A stretch of 64,000 bases of DNA, from positions 354,505 to 418,504 of the forward strand of contig NZ_JABVED010000001.1 of NCBI RefSeq assembly GCF_014323725.1, in the 5' to 3' direction. The notes beneath the pieces were generated by a model. It saw only the letters and a program-made list of their open reading frames with translations. It did not search any database and was not told where the DNA came from. The DNA comes from Actinokineospora xionganensis. Its GTDB lineage: Bacteria > Actinomycetota > Actinomycetes > Mycobacteriales > Pseudonocardiaceae. Below are positions 1 to 7,767 of the stretch, one piece after another (position 1 is the first letter of the stretch; each line of letters begins with the position of its first letter). The translations under genes were made by a program, and so were the position numbers.

Positions 1-1
1 G

Positions 2-523
2 GCCAGGCCCAGCGACTGGATCGAGGCGGGCTGCCTGCTCATCCTCGTCCTGCTGCTGATGGTGACGGTGCCGGTCGCGGGCGCGGTGGGTTCGGAAACC
101 TACACCACCACCTCCGAACTGGCCCGGCAGCAGCGCGACGACAGGATGCCCACCACCGCGACCCTGCTCGAACCGGCGCCCGGCGTCGACCCCGGGGTCC
201 TGGGCGAGCTCGTGCGGGCCTCGTGGGTGCGGCCGGACGGACAGGTCGCGGTCGGGAAAGTCAACGTGCGCCAGGAGGCGGCCGCCGGTGACCGGGTGGA
301 CATCTGGGTCGACCGGTCCGGCGAGGTGACCCTCGCGCCGATCACCGAAGGGGGAGTGGTCGTCGCGGCGGTGGCGACCGGCCTGATCGCCCTGTGCCTC
401 GGCGTCGTCGGGCTCCTCCTCGCCTACCAGCTCGTGCGGTGGGCGCTGGACCGCCACCGACTGCGCCGCTGGGCGGACGAGTGGACCCGGGTGCGCGTGC
501 AGTGGACGACCAGACAGGAATGA
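2..523 (+). CDS. Rv1733c-like membrane protein, 5' end missing
   Basis: The reading frame is open from the window edge, so the N-terminus lies outside; the first internal ATG is at 59. The visible part opens with a hydrophobic segment (LLILVLLLMVTVPVAGAVG), continues with an extracytoplasmic stretch containing an ATLLEPAP motif, and ends with a second membrane segment (about residues 98-125 counted from the internal ATG) and an arginine-rich cytoplasmic tail. This two-helix layout with a TATLLE-type motif is typical of the Rv1733c family of actinobacterial membrane proteins. Rv1733c itself belongs to the M. tuberculosis DosR regulon, which fits the rest of this window. Molecular function is unknown. 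Confidence 0.75.
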   Translation, partial: ARPSDWIEAGCLLILVLLLMVTVPVAGAVGSETYTTTSELARQQRDDRMPTTATLLEPAPGVDPGVLGELVRASWVRPDGQVAVGKVNVRQEAAAGDRVDIWVDRSGEVTLAPITEGGVVVAAVATGLIALCLGVVGLLLAYQLVRWALDRHRLRRWADEWTRVRVQWTTRQE

Positions 524-670
524 CCACCGCGTCACGCAGCCCTTCAGTGCGCTGCCGATGCGGGCGTTGAGCTCCCGCACAGCGGGAATCGTGCGGTGTC
601 GAGGAGCGGCGACGCGTGGCGCTACGTGCTGGACTTCCTACGCTGGCCGCGGTAAGCGGGCGCCCGGTGG

Positions 671-1327
671 TCAGATCAGGCGGTTGGTGAAGCCCGCGTC
701 GACAAGCCGCTGGTAGGCGGCGTGCACCGGCTCGGGCATGTCCTGCTCGATGGCGAAGCCGAGGCGGGCGTATTCGGTGATGCGTTGGGTGTCGCCGACG
801 AGCATGTTGATGACGCGGTCGGCGTCCCCGATCGTGGCGATGTACTTGTCGAGCGGTAGCGGCCGGGACAAGCAGATGACGTCGACTTCGGGCCAGACCT
901 TGCGGCAGGTCGCGTAGGCGCGGCGCTGCTGGTAGGGCCGGGAGATCAGCATGACCGACGCCGGGTGGATGTCCCCGTCCGCGAGGACCTGGCGGGTGTT
1001 GGTGAGGTTCTGGCTGGTGTTGGTAGCTGCGGTCTCGATGAGGATGGCGTCGGCGGGGACGCCGAGTTCGATGGCGTGCTCGCGGTAGTGGACGGCTTCG
1101 CCGCGGGGGAAGCGTTCGATGGTGGTGGGGGCGTTGGCGCCGGTGAACACGATCCGCTCGAACAGGCCCTGCTGGTATAGCTGCGCGGCGTGGATAGCGA
1201 CGCCGAGGTCGTGGGAGCCGAGGCCGATGCCAACGTCGCAGTGGCGGGGTTGGTGGCCCATGTCGTGGTAGGCCCACAGGGTTTCGACGTCGGCTCGCAG
1301 GTTCGCGGGCAGTTCGGTGGTCGCCAT
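671..1327 (-). CDS. YdcF/SanA-like (DUF218) protein
   Basis: This 218-residue protein belongs to the DUF218/YdcF/ElyC family, whose members have a Rossmann-like fold and mostly unknown chemistry; some act in envelope metabolism. Seen here: an early VGIGLGSHDLGVAIHAAQL segment, a central IVFTGANAP strand-loop, an ETAATNTSQN motif (the family's E-x-x-S/A-x-x-T-x-x-N signature) and MLISRPYQQRRA. There is no signal peptide, so it is probably cytoplasmic. The start at MATTELP was chosen because the upstream extension is a proline/arginine-rich translation without family similarity. It stands alone on the minus strand. Confidence 0.8.
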   Translation of the reverse strand: MATTELPANLRADVETLWAYHDMGHQPRHCDVGIGLGSHDLGVAIHAAQLYQQGLFERIVFTGANAPTTIERFPRGEAVHYREHAIELGVPADAILIETAATNTSQNLTNTRQVLADGDIHPASVMLISRPYQQRRAYATCRKVWPEVDVICLSRPLPLDKYIATIGDADRVINMLVGDTQRITEYARLGFAIEQDMPEPVHAAYQRLVDAGFTNRLI

Positions 1328-1699
1328 GACCCGCAAGGTTACGGCCGGCGTGGGTCGGTGCCGTGCACGCCCATCCGGTGCGCCAGTTCGAGTGCCCGCC
1401 CGGACGGGCGTGGGTGGCGGATCATCTCGCGGACGAGAAGGCGGGAGCGCCGGTGGTAACCGCGCGGGCATTCGTGCGCTGGAACGCGCCGATGAAGCCC
1501 TGTGAACTGGGTGCGGCGACCCACTGATCCTGCCGGTGACTCCTCTGCTTCATCGACCATTCCGGGGCGCGCGCCGTTCCCGGATCAACGATGTCGCTAG
1601 AGGTCCCTGTGCGAGGTGCCAGAGGGCCCTGTGCCCGCTGCAGCACGGCCGACGACGGTGGTGAGGACAGCGAAGACACACGAATTGAGGAGACACGTC
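1328..1699. other. Intergenic region, no convincing gene
   Basis: Between the divergent YdcF and DUF4342 genes all frames give arginine/proline-rich translations typical of GC-rich non-coding DNA. The only structure seen is the direct repeat listed separately (1599-1634) and a ribosome binding site GAGGAG just before 1700. Confidence 0.5.
1599..1634. repeat. Near-perfect 14-bp direct repeat upstream of the DUF4342 gene
   Basis: AGAGGTCCCTGTGC (1599-1612) recurs as AGAGGGCCCTGTGC (1621-1634), with one mismatch and a 22-base period (about two helical turns). It ends 65 bases before the DUF4342 start. The spacing suits a tandem regulator site. The regulator is unknown, although the GGTCCCTG core also occurs beside some of the DosR-like boxes in this window. 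Confidence 0.4.
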
Positions 1700-2008
1700 A
1701 TGACGCTGGACCAGGAAGTCGACAACGACCGGCGCGCGGCGGTGCTGCTGAGCGGGCAAACCTGGCTCGACGACGCCAAGCGACTCGTCCACCAGGGCAA
1801 TGTCCGCCGCATCGTCGTCCGCAACAGCCACGGCGAGACCGTGGCGAAGCTGCCCGTGACCGCCGGTGTCGTCGCCGCCGTGGTCGCGCCCGCCGCGACC
1901 GCGCTCGGGGCGCTCGCCGCGCTCGCGGTCCACTGCACGATCAAGGTCGAGCGCCCCGCGAGCCCGACCACCGATGGACCCGGGACCGAGCCGGAGGATC
2001 AGTCGTGA
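1700..2008 (+). CDS. DUF4342 family protein
   Basis: A 102-residue protein. Its N-terminal half (GQTWLDDAKRLVHQGNVRRIVVRN) and the following hydrophobic stretch match the DUF4342 layout: a short helical domain that in some relatives resembles a UBA/EF-Ts helix, then one membrane helix (GVVAAVVAPAATALGALAAL). Function is unknown. GAGGAG sits seven bases before the ATG; a longer upstream frame lacks similarity. It overlaps the next gene by four bases (GTGA), so the two are probably translationally coupled, and the partner is a LiaF-like membrane protein. Confidence 0.75.
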   Translation: MTLDQEVDNDRRAAVLLSGQTWLDDAKRLVHQGNVRRIVVRNSHGETVAKLPVTAGVVAAVVAPAATALGALAALAVHCTIKVERPASPTTDGPGTEPEDQS

Positions 2009-2685
2009 AACCGGTGCGACTGTGGATCGGCCTGGTGTTGCTGGTCCTCGGCACATTCCTGGCCCTCGACGCGCTCGACGTGCTCGACGCGGGCACCACC
2101 ATCGACCGGTGGTGGCCCGCCGCGCTCAGCGGGCTCGGGGTGGTCGCCATGATCACCCAGGGCCGGGTCTCCCTCGGCCCCGCTGTGGTCACCGGGTTGG
2201 GCCTGATCCTGCTGGCCGACACCAACGACTGGGCCGACGAGGACCTGATCGGGCCCGCACTGCTCATCACGATCGGCATCGTGGTGCTGGCCAGTGTCGT
2301 CCGCAACCGCACCCACGACCACCTCTCCCGGGCGCCGGTCGCGCTGTTCGGCGAGGCGAAGACCACCGACCACGGCGAGCACTTCGACCACAGCACCGTC
2401 TCGGCCGTGTTCGGCGGCGCCACCCTCGACCTGCGCGACGCGCACATCGACCGATCGGCCACAGTGGACGCGTTCGCCCTCTTCGGCGGTGTCGATGTCC
2501 TGGTGCCCAAGGGATGGCGGGTCTCTGTCGGTGGGCTGCCGATCTTCGGCGGCTACGAGGACAAGACCAGGGGCAACGGCTCGCTGCCCGCGGACGCGCC
2601 GCTGCTCAAGGTCAACGCGACCGCGATCTTCGGCGCGGTCGAGGTCAGCGACGAACCCCCGGGCCGCGCCTCGGACGACGACTGA
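2005..2685 (+). CDS. LiaF-like membrane stress protein
   Basis: A 226-residue protein with four short membrane helices in the first about 105 residues (the LiaI/LiaF-type transmembrane region) and a C-terminal soluble LiaF-type beta domain with repeated FGG motifs (VFGGATLDLRDA, ALFGGVDVLVPKGWRV, PIFGGYEDKT). In Firmicutes LiaF restrains the LiaRS cell-envelope stress system; actinobacterial homologues are mostly uncharacterised, and no LiaRS pair is visible here. The GTG start overlaps the DUF4342 stop. It ends immediately against the convergent DUF3048 gene, with no intergenic base. Confidence 0.8.
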   Translation: MKPVRLWIGLVLLVLGTFLALDALDVLDAGTTIDRWWPAALSGLGVVAMITQGRVSLGPAVVTGLGLILLADTNDWADEDLIGPALLITIGIVVLASVVRNRTHDHLSRAPVALFGEAKTTDHGEHFDHSTVSAVFGGATLDLRDAHIDRSATVDAFALFGGVDVLVPKGWRVSVGGLPIFGGYEDKTRGNGSLPADAPLLKVNATAIFGAVEVSDEPPGRASDDD

Positions 2686-3681
2686 TCACTGCGGGACGAG
2701 CAGGATCCAGACGGGATAGCCCGACAGCGGCAAGGCCTCGCCCACCTCGGTGCGGAACCGGGTGGGCGAGGCCGCGTCCGGCCTCGACCACCTCGCGGCG
2801 AAGCGCCTGCCATCACGCAGGACGGTGGCCGACCCACCGCCGACGCTCCGCACGACGGGGGAGCGGGTGCCCGCACTGTCCTCAATGGCCTCATCGGCGG
2901 TGATCGCGACCCGCTGCTCGACCACGGTCGCCGCGCCGAGCGGGCCGCACTCGGTCGAGGTCAGCGGTCTGCCGCTCATCGACACCGCCCACCGGCCCGA
3001 CTCCGCGGACCAGGTGAAGGCGTAGTCGGCGGCGCGGAAGCCGACCTGGTGGCGGTCCGCCGCCACCCCGGACGCGGGCGCGGGCCCGAACTGCAGCGGC
3101 GGCGACTGGGGTGGCTTCGCCGCGGTCGGAAGGGAAGCCGGGCGCACGAACAGGTTGTGCGGGGCCGCGCGGTCGTCGTCGCGGTAGTAGGCGCCCGGGG
3201 TCTCGTGCGGGGAGGCGTTGACCAACTCGGCCCCGGCGAGCGCGGGCAGCAGCTCGGGGGCGGCCCCGGAGTAGGCGAACACCGGGGTGCCGTACTGGGC
3301 GAGCAGCCCGATGTCGGTGCGCCGCGCACTGCGGACCGGCCCCACCGCATCCGGTTGCTCACCCTGGTACAGCGCGAGCAACCGGGTCAGGCCGCCTTCG
3401 ACGGGTTCGACATAGACGATGTCCGCGCCGCACAGCCCGGTGTGCGGCCGCGCCTGCCACACATTGTCGATCTTGACCGCGAGCACCGGGGCCGACGGCT
3501 CGGACGGCGGTGGGAGCACCGCGGTGGTGGTCGGCGCGGAACCGGTCACCGGGTGTCCGGTGGTCAGCCTGCCCGGCCCACCCAACATGGCGAACAGCAC
3601 CACGGTCAGCGTGATCGCGACGGCCACCGCGATGAGTGCCCACAGCCGCCGATGCCCGGTCATGACGGTCCGCCATCGCAT
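2686..3681 (-). CDS. DUF3048 (YerB-like) secreted protein
   Basis: A 331-residue protein with an N-terminal membrane anchor or signal (LWALIAVAVAITLTVVLFAML) followed by a proline/threonine-rich linker and the DUF3048 domain: PVLAVKIDNVWQARPHTGLCGADIVY, VEGGLTRLLALYQ, VGPVRSARRTD. It should face the outside of the membrane. Family members resemble the B. subtilis lipoprotein YerB, and their biochemical role is unsettled. GGAGG lies five bases before the ATG at 3681, supporting that start over the ATG at 3663. It is divergent from the AI-2E permease, across an intergenic region with a nested palindrome. Confidence 0.85.
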   Translation of the reverse strand: MRWRTVMTGHRRLWALIAVAVAITLTVVLFAMLGGPGRLTTGHPVTGSAPTTTAVLPPPSEPSAPVLAVKIDNVWQARPHTGLCGADIVYVEPVEGGLTRLLALYQGEQPDAVGPVRSARRTDIGLLAQYGTPVFAYSGAAPELLPALAGAELVNASPHETPGAYYRDDDRAAPHNLFVRPASLPTAAKPPQSPPLQFGPAPASGVAADRHQVGFRAADYAFTWSAESGRWAVSMSGRPLTSTECGPLGAATVVEQRVAITADEAIEDSAGTRSPVVRSVGGGSATVLRDGRRFAARWSRPDAASPTRFRTEVGEALPLSGYPVWILLVPQ

Positions 3682-3721
3682 CGTTGCCTCCGAATGTCGA
3701 GGCGGCGGAGGGACGCACGCC

Positions 3722-3762
3722 GCACTGTGACGCTCGCCTGCGCAGGCGACGGCACACAGTGC
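3722..3762. repeat. Nested palindrome between divergent genes
   Basis: An inner perfect 16-bp palindrome (TCGCCTGCGCAGGCGA, 3734-3749) lies inside perfect outer 8-bp arms GCACTGTG (3722-3729) and CACAGTGC (3755-3762). The whole could form a cruciform or be a dimer-of-dimers protein site. It sits about 40 bases upstream of the DUF3048 start and 166 bases upstream of the permease. No T-run follows, so it is not a classical terminator. Confidence 0.6.
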
Positions 3763-3927
3763 GTGAGGTCCCTTACCGCGCGGGTCCTAGGGCATCTGGC
3801 GCACGAAAGGGCGGATGTACCCGCCACAGTCGGGATCTTCGACCCGGTCCGCCCCCGACCCGCCTGGCGCATCGTGAACGGCAGGCGCAGCAGCGGATCG
3901 ACGTCGGGCACCAAAGGGAGGTAGACG

Positions 3928-5220
3928 ATGGCGCGAACCGGTTCGTCACCATCCCTCGGTCACGGAGACGCGATCCCTGGCGGAGAGGACCTACCGGCGC
4001 CTGAGGGGACCGTGACGGCGGCTGACCACGGCTCCCACCATCGCGCACGGTCCCTCACAGGTGACCAACCGTTGAAATTCCGAGGAGGCGGCACAGCGAA
4101 ATTCCGGGGAGGCGGCGCGGTCTGGACCGGCGCCGCTGTGTTGATCTTCCTTGCGATCGGCTATGTGGCGCTGCGGGTGGTGCTGGCGCTGGCCGCGGTA
4201 CTCATCCCGCTCGCCATCGCGGTCCTGTTGGCCGCGCTGCTCGCGCCCGTCGCCCAGTGGCTGGTCCGCCGCGGCTGCGCCCGGTGGCTGGCCGCCGCGC
4301 TGGTTCTGCTCGGTTCCCTCACCGTGCTGGGCGGGCTGTTCACCCTCACCGTGAACGCGTTGATCACGGGTGCGGGCGACCTCGGCGGCACCTTGCGCGA
4401 CGGTGTGATGTCGATCCGCGACTGGCTTGTCACCGGCCCGCTGGGGCTCAGCGAGCGCCAGATGGACGCCGCGGTCGACGACCTGGTCGGTTTGGTCGGC
4501 GGGCAGGCCGAGCGGATCGTCAGCGGCGCGTCGACCACCGCAGCGGCGATCGGGGCGGCGCTCGCCGGGCTGGTCCTGACCCTGTTCGCCCTGTTCTTCT
4601 TCCTCTATGACGGCGAACGGATCTGGGCCTGGGTGCTCACCGTGACGCCCGACCGGGTGCGGGCGCGGGTCGACGACACCGGGCGGCTGGCGCTGAGCTC
4701 GCTTGGCGGGTTCACCCGGGCGACCCTGGTGGTGGCGACGGTGGACGCGGTGGCGATCGGCGTCGGACTGCTCATCATCGGTGTTCCGATGGTGGTCCCG
4801 CTGGCGTCGCTGGTCTTCCTCGCCGCCTTCGTGCCCTATGTCGGCGCGTTCTTCGCCGGGTTCGTGGCGGTCCTGGTCGCCCTCGTGTCCGGCGGGCCGG
4901 TGATGGCGCTGGCGACGCTGCTGCTCTCGGTGGCCGTCCAGGAACTCGAAGGCGAGGTGCTGCAACCCTTCCTGCTCAGCCGGGCCGTGCGGCTGCACCC
5001 GCTGGCCGTGGTGTTCGCCGTCGCCGCGGGCGTGGTGCTGGCGGGCATCGTCGGCGCGTTGCTCGCCGTGCCGGTGGTGCTGGTGGTCCGCGCGGCGCTC
5101 GACCCGCGAGGCGCCGCCGAACCTGAGACTCCACGCCGCGGGGCCCTGCGGAAACTGTGGCGCGCGGTGACGCGAGCACGGTCGGCTCGACACCTCGCCG
5201 CCGGGCGAGAAGCGGGATGA
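3928..5220 (+). CDS. AI-2E family transporter
   Basis: A 430-residue integral membrane protein of the AI-2 exporter family (PerM/YdiK/TqsA-like). After a hydrophilic about 65-residue N-terminus come paired helices (ALRVVLALAAVLIPLAIAVL), a soluble loop, then TLFALFFFLYDGERIWAWV and the C-terminal helix set with VPYVGAFFAGFVAVLVAL and EGEVLQPFLLSRAVRLHPLAV, the most conserved family motif. Substrate cannot be told from sequence; the family includes AI-2 exporters and Na+/H+ antiporter-like members. AAAGGGAGG precedes the start. The stop overlaps the next start (ATGA), so it is probably in an operon with the membrane hydrolase. Confidence 0.88.
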   Translation: MARTGSSPSLGHGDAIPGGEDLPAPEGTVTAADHGSHHRARSLTGDQPLKFRGGGTAKFRGGGAVWTGAAVLIFLAIGYVALRVVLALAAVLIPLAIAVLLAALLAPVAQWLVRRGCARWLAAALVLLGSLTVLGGLFTLTVNALITGAGDLGGTLRDGVMSIRDWLVTGPLGLSERQMDAAVDDLVGLVGGQAERIVSGASTTAAAIGAALAGLVLTLFALFFFLYDGERIWAWVLTVTPDRVRARVDDTGRLALSSLGGFTRATLVVATVDAVAIGVGLLIIGVPMVVPLASLVFLAAFVPYVGAFFAGFVAVLVALVSGGPVMALATLLLSVAVQELEGEVLQPFLLSRAVRLHPLAVVFAVAAGVVLAGIVGALLAVPVVLVVRAALDPRGAAEPETPRRGALRKLWRAVTRARSARHLAAGREAG

Positions 5221-6935
5221 CCGGCCTGGCGCGGATCCCGGATCCAGTGCTGCGGTCCGGGCGACTGGCGTTCCCGGCTTGGCCGATCCGGCGCGGCGCG
5301 GCGCGGGTGCCCGCCGCGGCCCTGGCGAGGCTGGACTTCGTGGGCACCACGATCGCCATCGGCATGTTCTACCTGTCGGTCACGCCTTCCCTGCTGCCCC
5401 GGCCGTGGCTGCTGCAGGGCGTGATCAGCGGCGTGGCGGTCAGCCTCGGCTACCTCGTGGGCATCGGCCTGGGCAAGCTCGGAGCGCCGCTGCTGCGCCG
5501 GATTCAACCCGACCTGCGCGCCATCGCCCGGCGGGTGCTCGCCTACACCACCGGGCCGCTGATCGCGGTGTTCGCCTACCAGGGCGCGGGTTGGCAGCAG
5601 GAGGTCTCTCTGTTGACCGGGGTGCAGGCGCCGTCGACCCTGCAGTACCTCAGGGTGCCGCTCGTGACCGCCGCGATCTTCCTGATGCTGCTGGCGATGT
5701 CGCGGTTCCGGTCCTGGGCCACCCGGCGGCTCACGCACGTGCTCACCCGTCGGCTGCGGCGCCTGCCCGCGGCCTGCCTGTCGGGCACCGCCGTGTTCGC
5801 CGCGGTCCTGGCCGCCCAGTTCGCCGTCGTGTACGGCGTTTTCGCGCTGGCGAACGAGAACTTCCGACTGTTCGACGAACAAGGCGGACCACGCGCCCGC
5901 CCGGCCGCCGCCGAGCTGTCGGGCAGCGCGGAGTCCCTCGTCGCCTGGGACACCATCGGCAGGCAGGGGCGGGAGTTCCTCATCGGCGGGCCCACCGCCG
6001 CCGACATCAGCCGGTTCACCGGCGGGCAGGCGAAACAGCCGATCCGCGCGTACGCGGGCAGGCGCTCGGCGCCGTCCATCCACGACACCGCGGCCCTGGC
6101 GGTGCGCGAACTGGAACGCACCGGCGCCTTCTCCAGATCCGTGCTCTGCGTGGTCACCACCACCGGCCGCGGATACATCGACTCCGCGTTCACCGGGGCA
6201 CTGGAGTACATGCACGGCGGCGACACCGCGATCGTGGCGATCCAGTACTCCCACCTGCCCAGCTGGCTGTCGTTCCTCACCGACGGCGACGCGGTGCGCA
6301 CGGCCGGACACGAGTTGTTCGACCAAGTCCACGCCCGGTGGTCCCTCCTGCCCGTCGGTTCCCGGCCCAAGCTGCTCGTGTTCGGCGAGAGCCTCGGCGC
6401 GTTGGGCGCCGACGCGACCTTCGCCGGGCCCTCCGAACTCAGTGAGCGCGCCGACGGCGTCCTGCTCGTCGGCCCGCCGAACAACAGCCCCAACCGCAAG
6501 GAGCTCACCGCGGCCCGCGAACCCGGGTCCACCGAAGCGCTGCCGGTGTACGACGGTGGCGTGACCGCGCGGTTCGGGGCGAGCGCCGCCGACTTCGGTG
6601 TCCCCACCGGGCCCTGGGGTCACCCCCGCGTCGGATACCTGCAGCACCAGTCCGATCCGGTGGTGTGGTGGTCGCCGGACCTGATTCTGCGCGCGCCGTC
6701 CTGGCTCACCGACCGCGGCCCCGGGGTGAGCCCGGGCGTGCGGTGGTACCCGTTCATCACCTTCGCCCAGCTCACCGCCGACCTGTTGGTCGCCAACGAC
6801 GCGCCGAGCGGCTACGGCCACAACTACCGTGAAGACGCGGTCGCCTCATGGGCGTGGATCGCGCCACCCGCACACTGGACCGCGTCGCACACCGAGCGCC
6901 TGGAGGCGTTCCTCGGGTACCGCCCAGGCTCGTAG
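5217..6935 (+). CDS. Membrane alpha/beta-hydrolase (Abhydrolase_9 type)
   Basis: A 572-residue protein. Residues about 30-250 form a five- to six-helix membrane domain (the Abhydrolase_9 N-terminal type); the C-terminal half is a hydrolase domain with TTTGRGYIDS, ALEYMHGGDTAIVAIQYS and the nucleophile elbow GESLGALG (Ser catalytic candidate). The hydrolase part probably acts at the membrane surface on an unknown ester. ATG 5217 overlaps the permease stop; an upstream in-frame ATG (5157) lies inside the permease gene and was not used. Homologues are common in Actinobacteria as unannotated membrane proteins. Confidence 0.85.
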   Translation: MTGLARIPDPVLRSGRLAFPAWPIRRGAARVPAAALARLDFVGTTIAIGMFYLSVTPSLLPRPWLLQGVISGVAVSLGYLVGIGLGKLGAPLLRRIQPDLRAIARRVLAYTTGPLIAVFAYQGAGWQQEVSLLTGVQAPSTLQYLRVPLVTAAIFLMLLAMSRFRSWATRRLTHVLTRRLRRLPAACLSGTAVFAAVLAAQFAVVYGVFALANENFRLFDEQGGPRARPAAAELSGSAESLVAWDTIGRQGREFLIGGPTAADISRFTGGQAKQPIRAYAGRRSAPSIHDTAALAVRELERTGAFSRSVLCVVTTTGRGYIDSAFTGALEYMHGGDTAIVAIQYSHLPSWLSFLTDGDAVRTAGHELFDQVHARWSLLPVGSRPKLLVFGESLGALGADATFAGPSELSERADGVLLVGPPNNSPNRKELTAAREPGSTEALPVYDGGVTARFGASAADFGVPTGPWGHPRVGYLQHQSDPVVWWSPDLILRAPSWLTDRGPGVSPGVRWYPFITFAQLTADLLVANDAPSGYGHNYREDAVASWAWIAPPAHWTASHTERLEAFLGYRPGS

Positions 6936-6981
6936 CCGATCGCCTCGAATTCGGGCCCGCCGCTCGCACCTGTTCGCCACG

Positions 6982-6993
6982 TAGACTGGTCAT
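6982..6993 (+). promoter_or_regulatory. Putative -10 element of a leaderless transcript
   Basis: TAGACT (6982-6987, TANNNT) followed by six bases places transcription start at 6994, exactly the first base of the open CPBP frame. This is the geometry of actinobacterial leaderless promoters. Confidence 0.4.
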
Positions 6994-7749
6994 ATCGAGA
7001 GTTCAGCGAACACCACAGTCCTCAGCCGTCCCCCCACCGCGGCAACCACGCGCCGTCGGTGGCCGTTCCTGCTGGCCGCGCTGGCCGCACTGGTCGGGTT
7101 CAACGTCGCGCCTGTGTTCATGCCAGGCGGGCTCGGCCCGTTCATCGGACCCGCGGTCGCCGTGGTGCTGGTGGTGCTCGCCCGCCTGCACGGCCTGTCC
7201 TGGCACGACCTCGGCTTCGCCCGCAAGACCTGGCGCAAAGGTGCCCTCTACGGCGGGGTCGCCATCGCCCTCGTCGCGCTGGTCTACATCGTCGGGGCGC
7301 TGCTGCCGATGACCCGGTCGGCGTTCGCCGACATCCGCTACGACATGGCCATGAGCCAGGCGCTGCTGCTCGCGCTGGTGCTGATTCCCGTGCACACCAT
7401 CCTCATCGAGGAGGTCGCGTTCCGCGGCGTGCTGCCCGCGATGCTGCGCGGCCGGCTGGGAACCGCGTGGGCCATCGGCTTGTCCTCGGCGCTGTTCGGC
7501 CTATGGCACGTCATCCCCTCGCTGCGGCTCAACACGCAGAACGCGGCGCTGGGCTCGGCCGTCGGCACCGATCTGCGCGCCCAGATCCTCGTCGTGGCGG
7601 GCACGGTCCTGTTCACCGGCCTCGCCGGGGTGCTGCTGTCCGAACTGCGCCGGCGCAGCGGCAGCGTGCTGGCCTCCGCCGGCCTGCACTGGGCCACGAA
7701 CGGACTGGGTGTGCTGGTTTCCGCCCTGCTCTGGGCTTCCGCGACGTAG
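6994..7749 (+). CDS. CPBP-family intramembrane metalloprotease
   Basis: An Abi/CPBP membrane protease with about seven helices. The motifs EEVAFRGVLPA (EExxxR, metal/catalytic glutamates), FGLWHVIPS (first His motif) and GLHWATNGLG (second His motif) are present, so the active site looks intact. The family cleaves within membranes (Rce1-like) or handles bacteriocin immunity; the substrate here is unknown. The start is odd: the frame is clearly coding from about 7018 (first helix at 7057-7113), yet no ATG, GTG or TTG occurs between the in-frame stop at 6982 and GTG 7114. ATC at 6994 stands at the leaderless start position. If only GTG 7114 is used, the protein loses its N-terminal tail and first helix. 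Confidence 0.78.
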   Translation: MESSANTTVLSRPPTAATTRRRWPFLLAALAALVGFNVAPVFMPGGLGPFIGPAVAVVLVVLARLHGLSWHDLGFARKTWRKGALYGGVAIALVALVYIVGALLPMTRSAFADIRYDMAMSQALLLALVLIPVHTILIEEVAFRGVLPAMLRGRLGTAWAIGLSSALFGLWHVIPSLRLNTQNAALGSAVGTDLRAQILVVAGTVLFTGLAGVLLSELRRRSGSVLASAGLHWATNGLGVLVSALLWASAT

Positions 7750-7767
7750 GCCCGTCCACCAGCGGGT

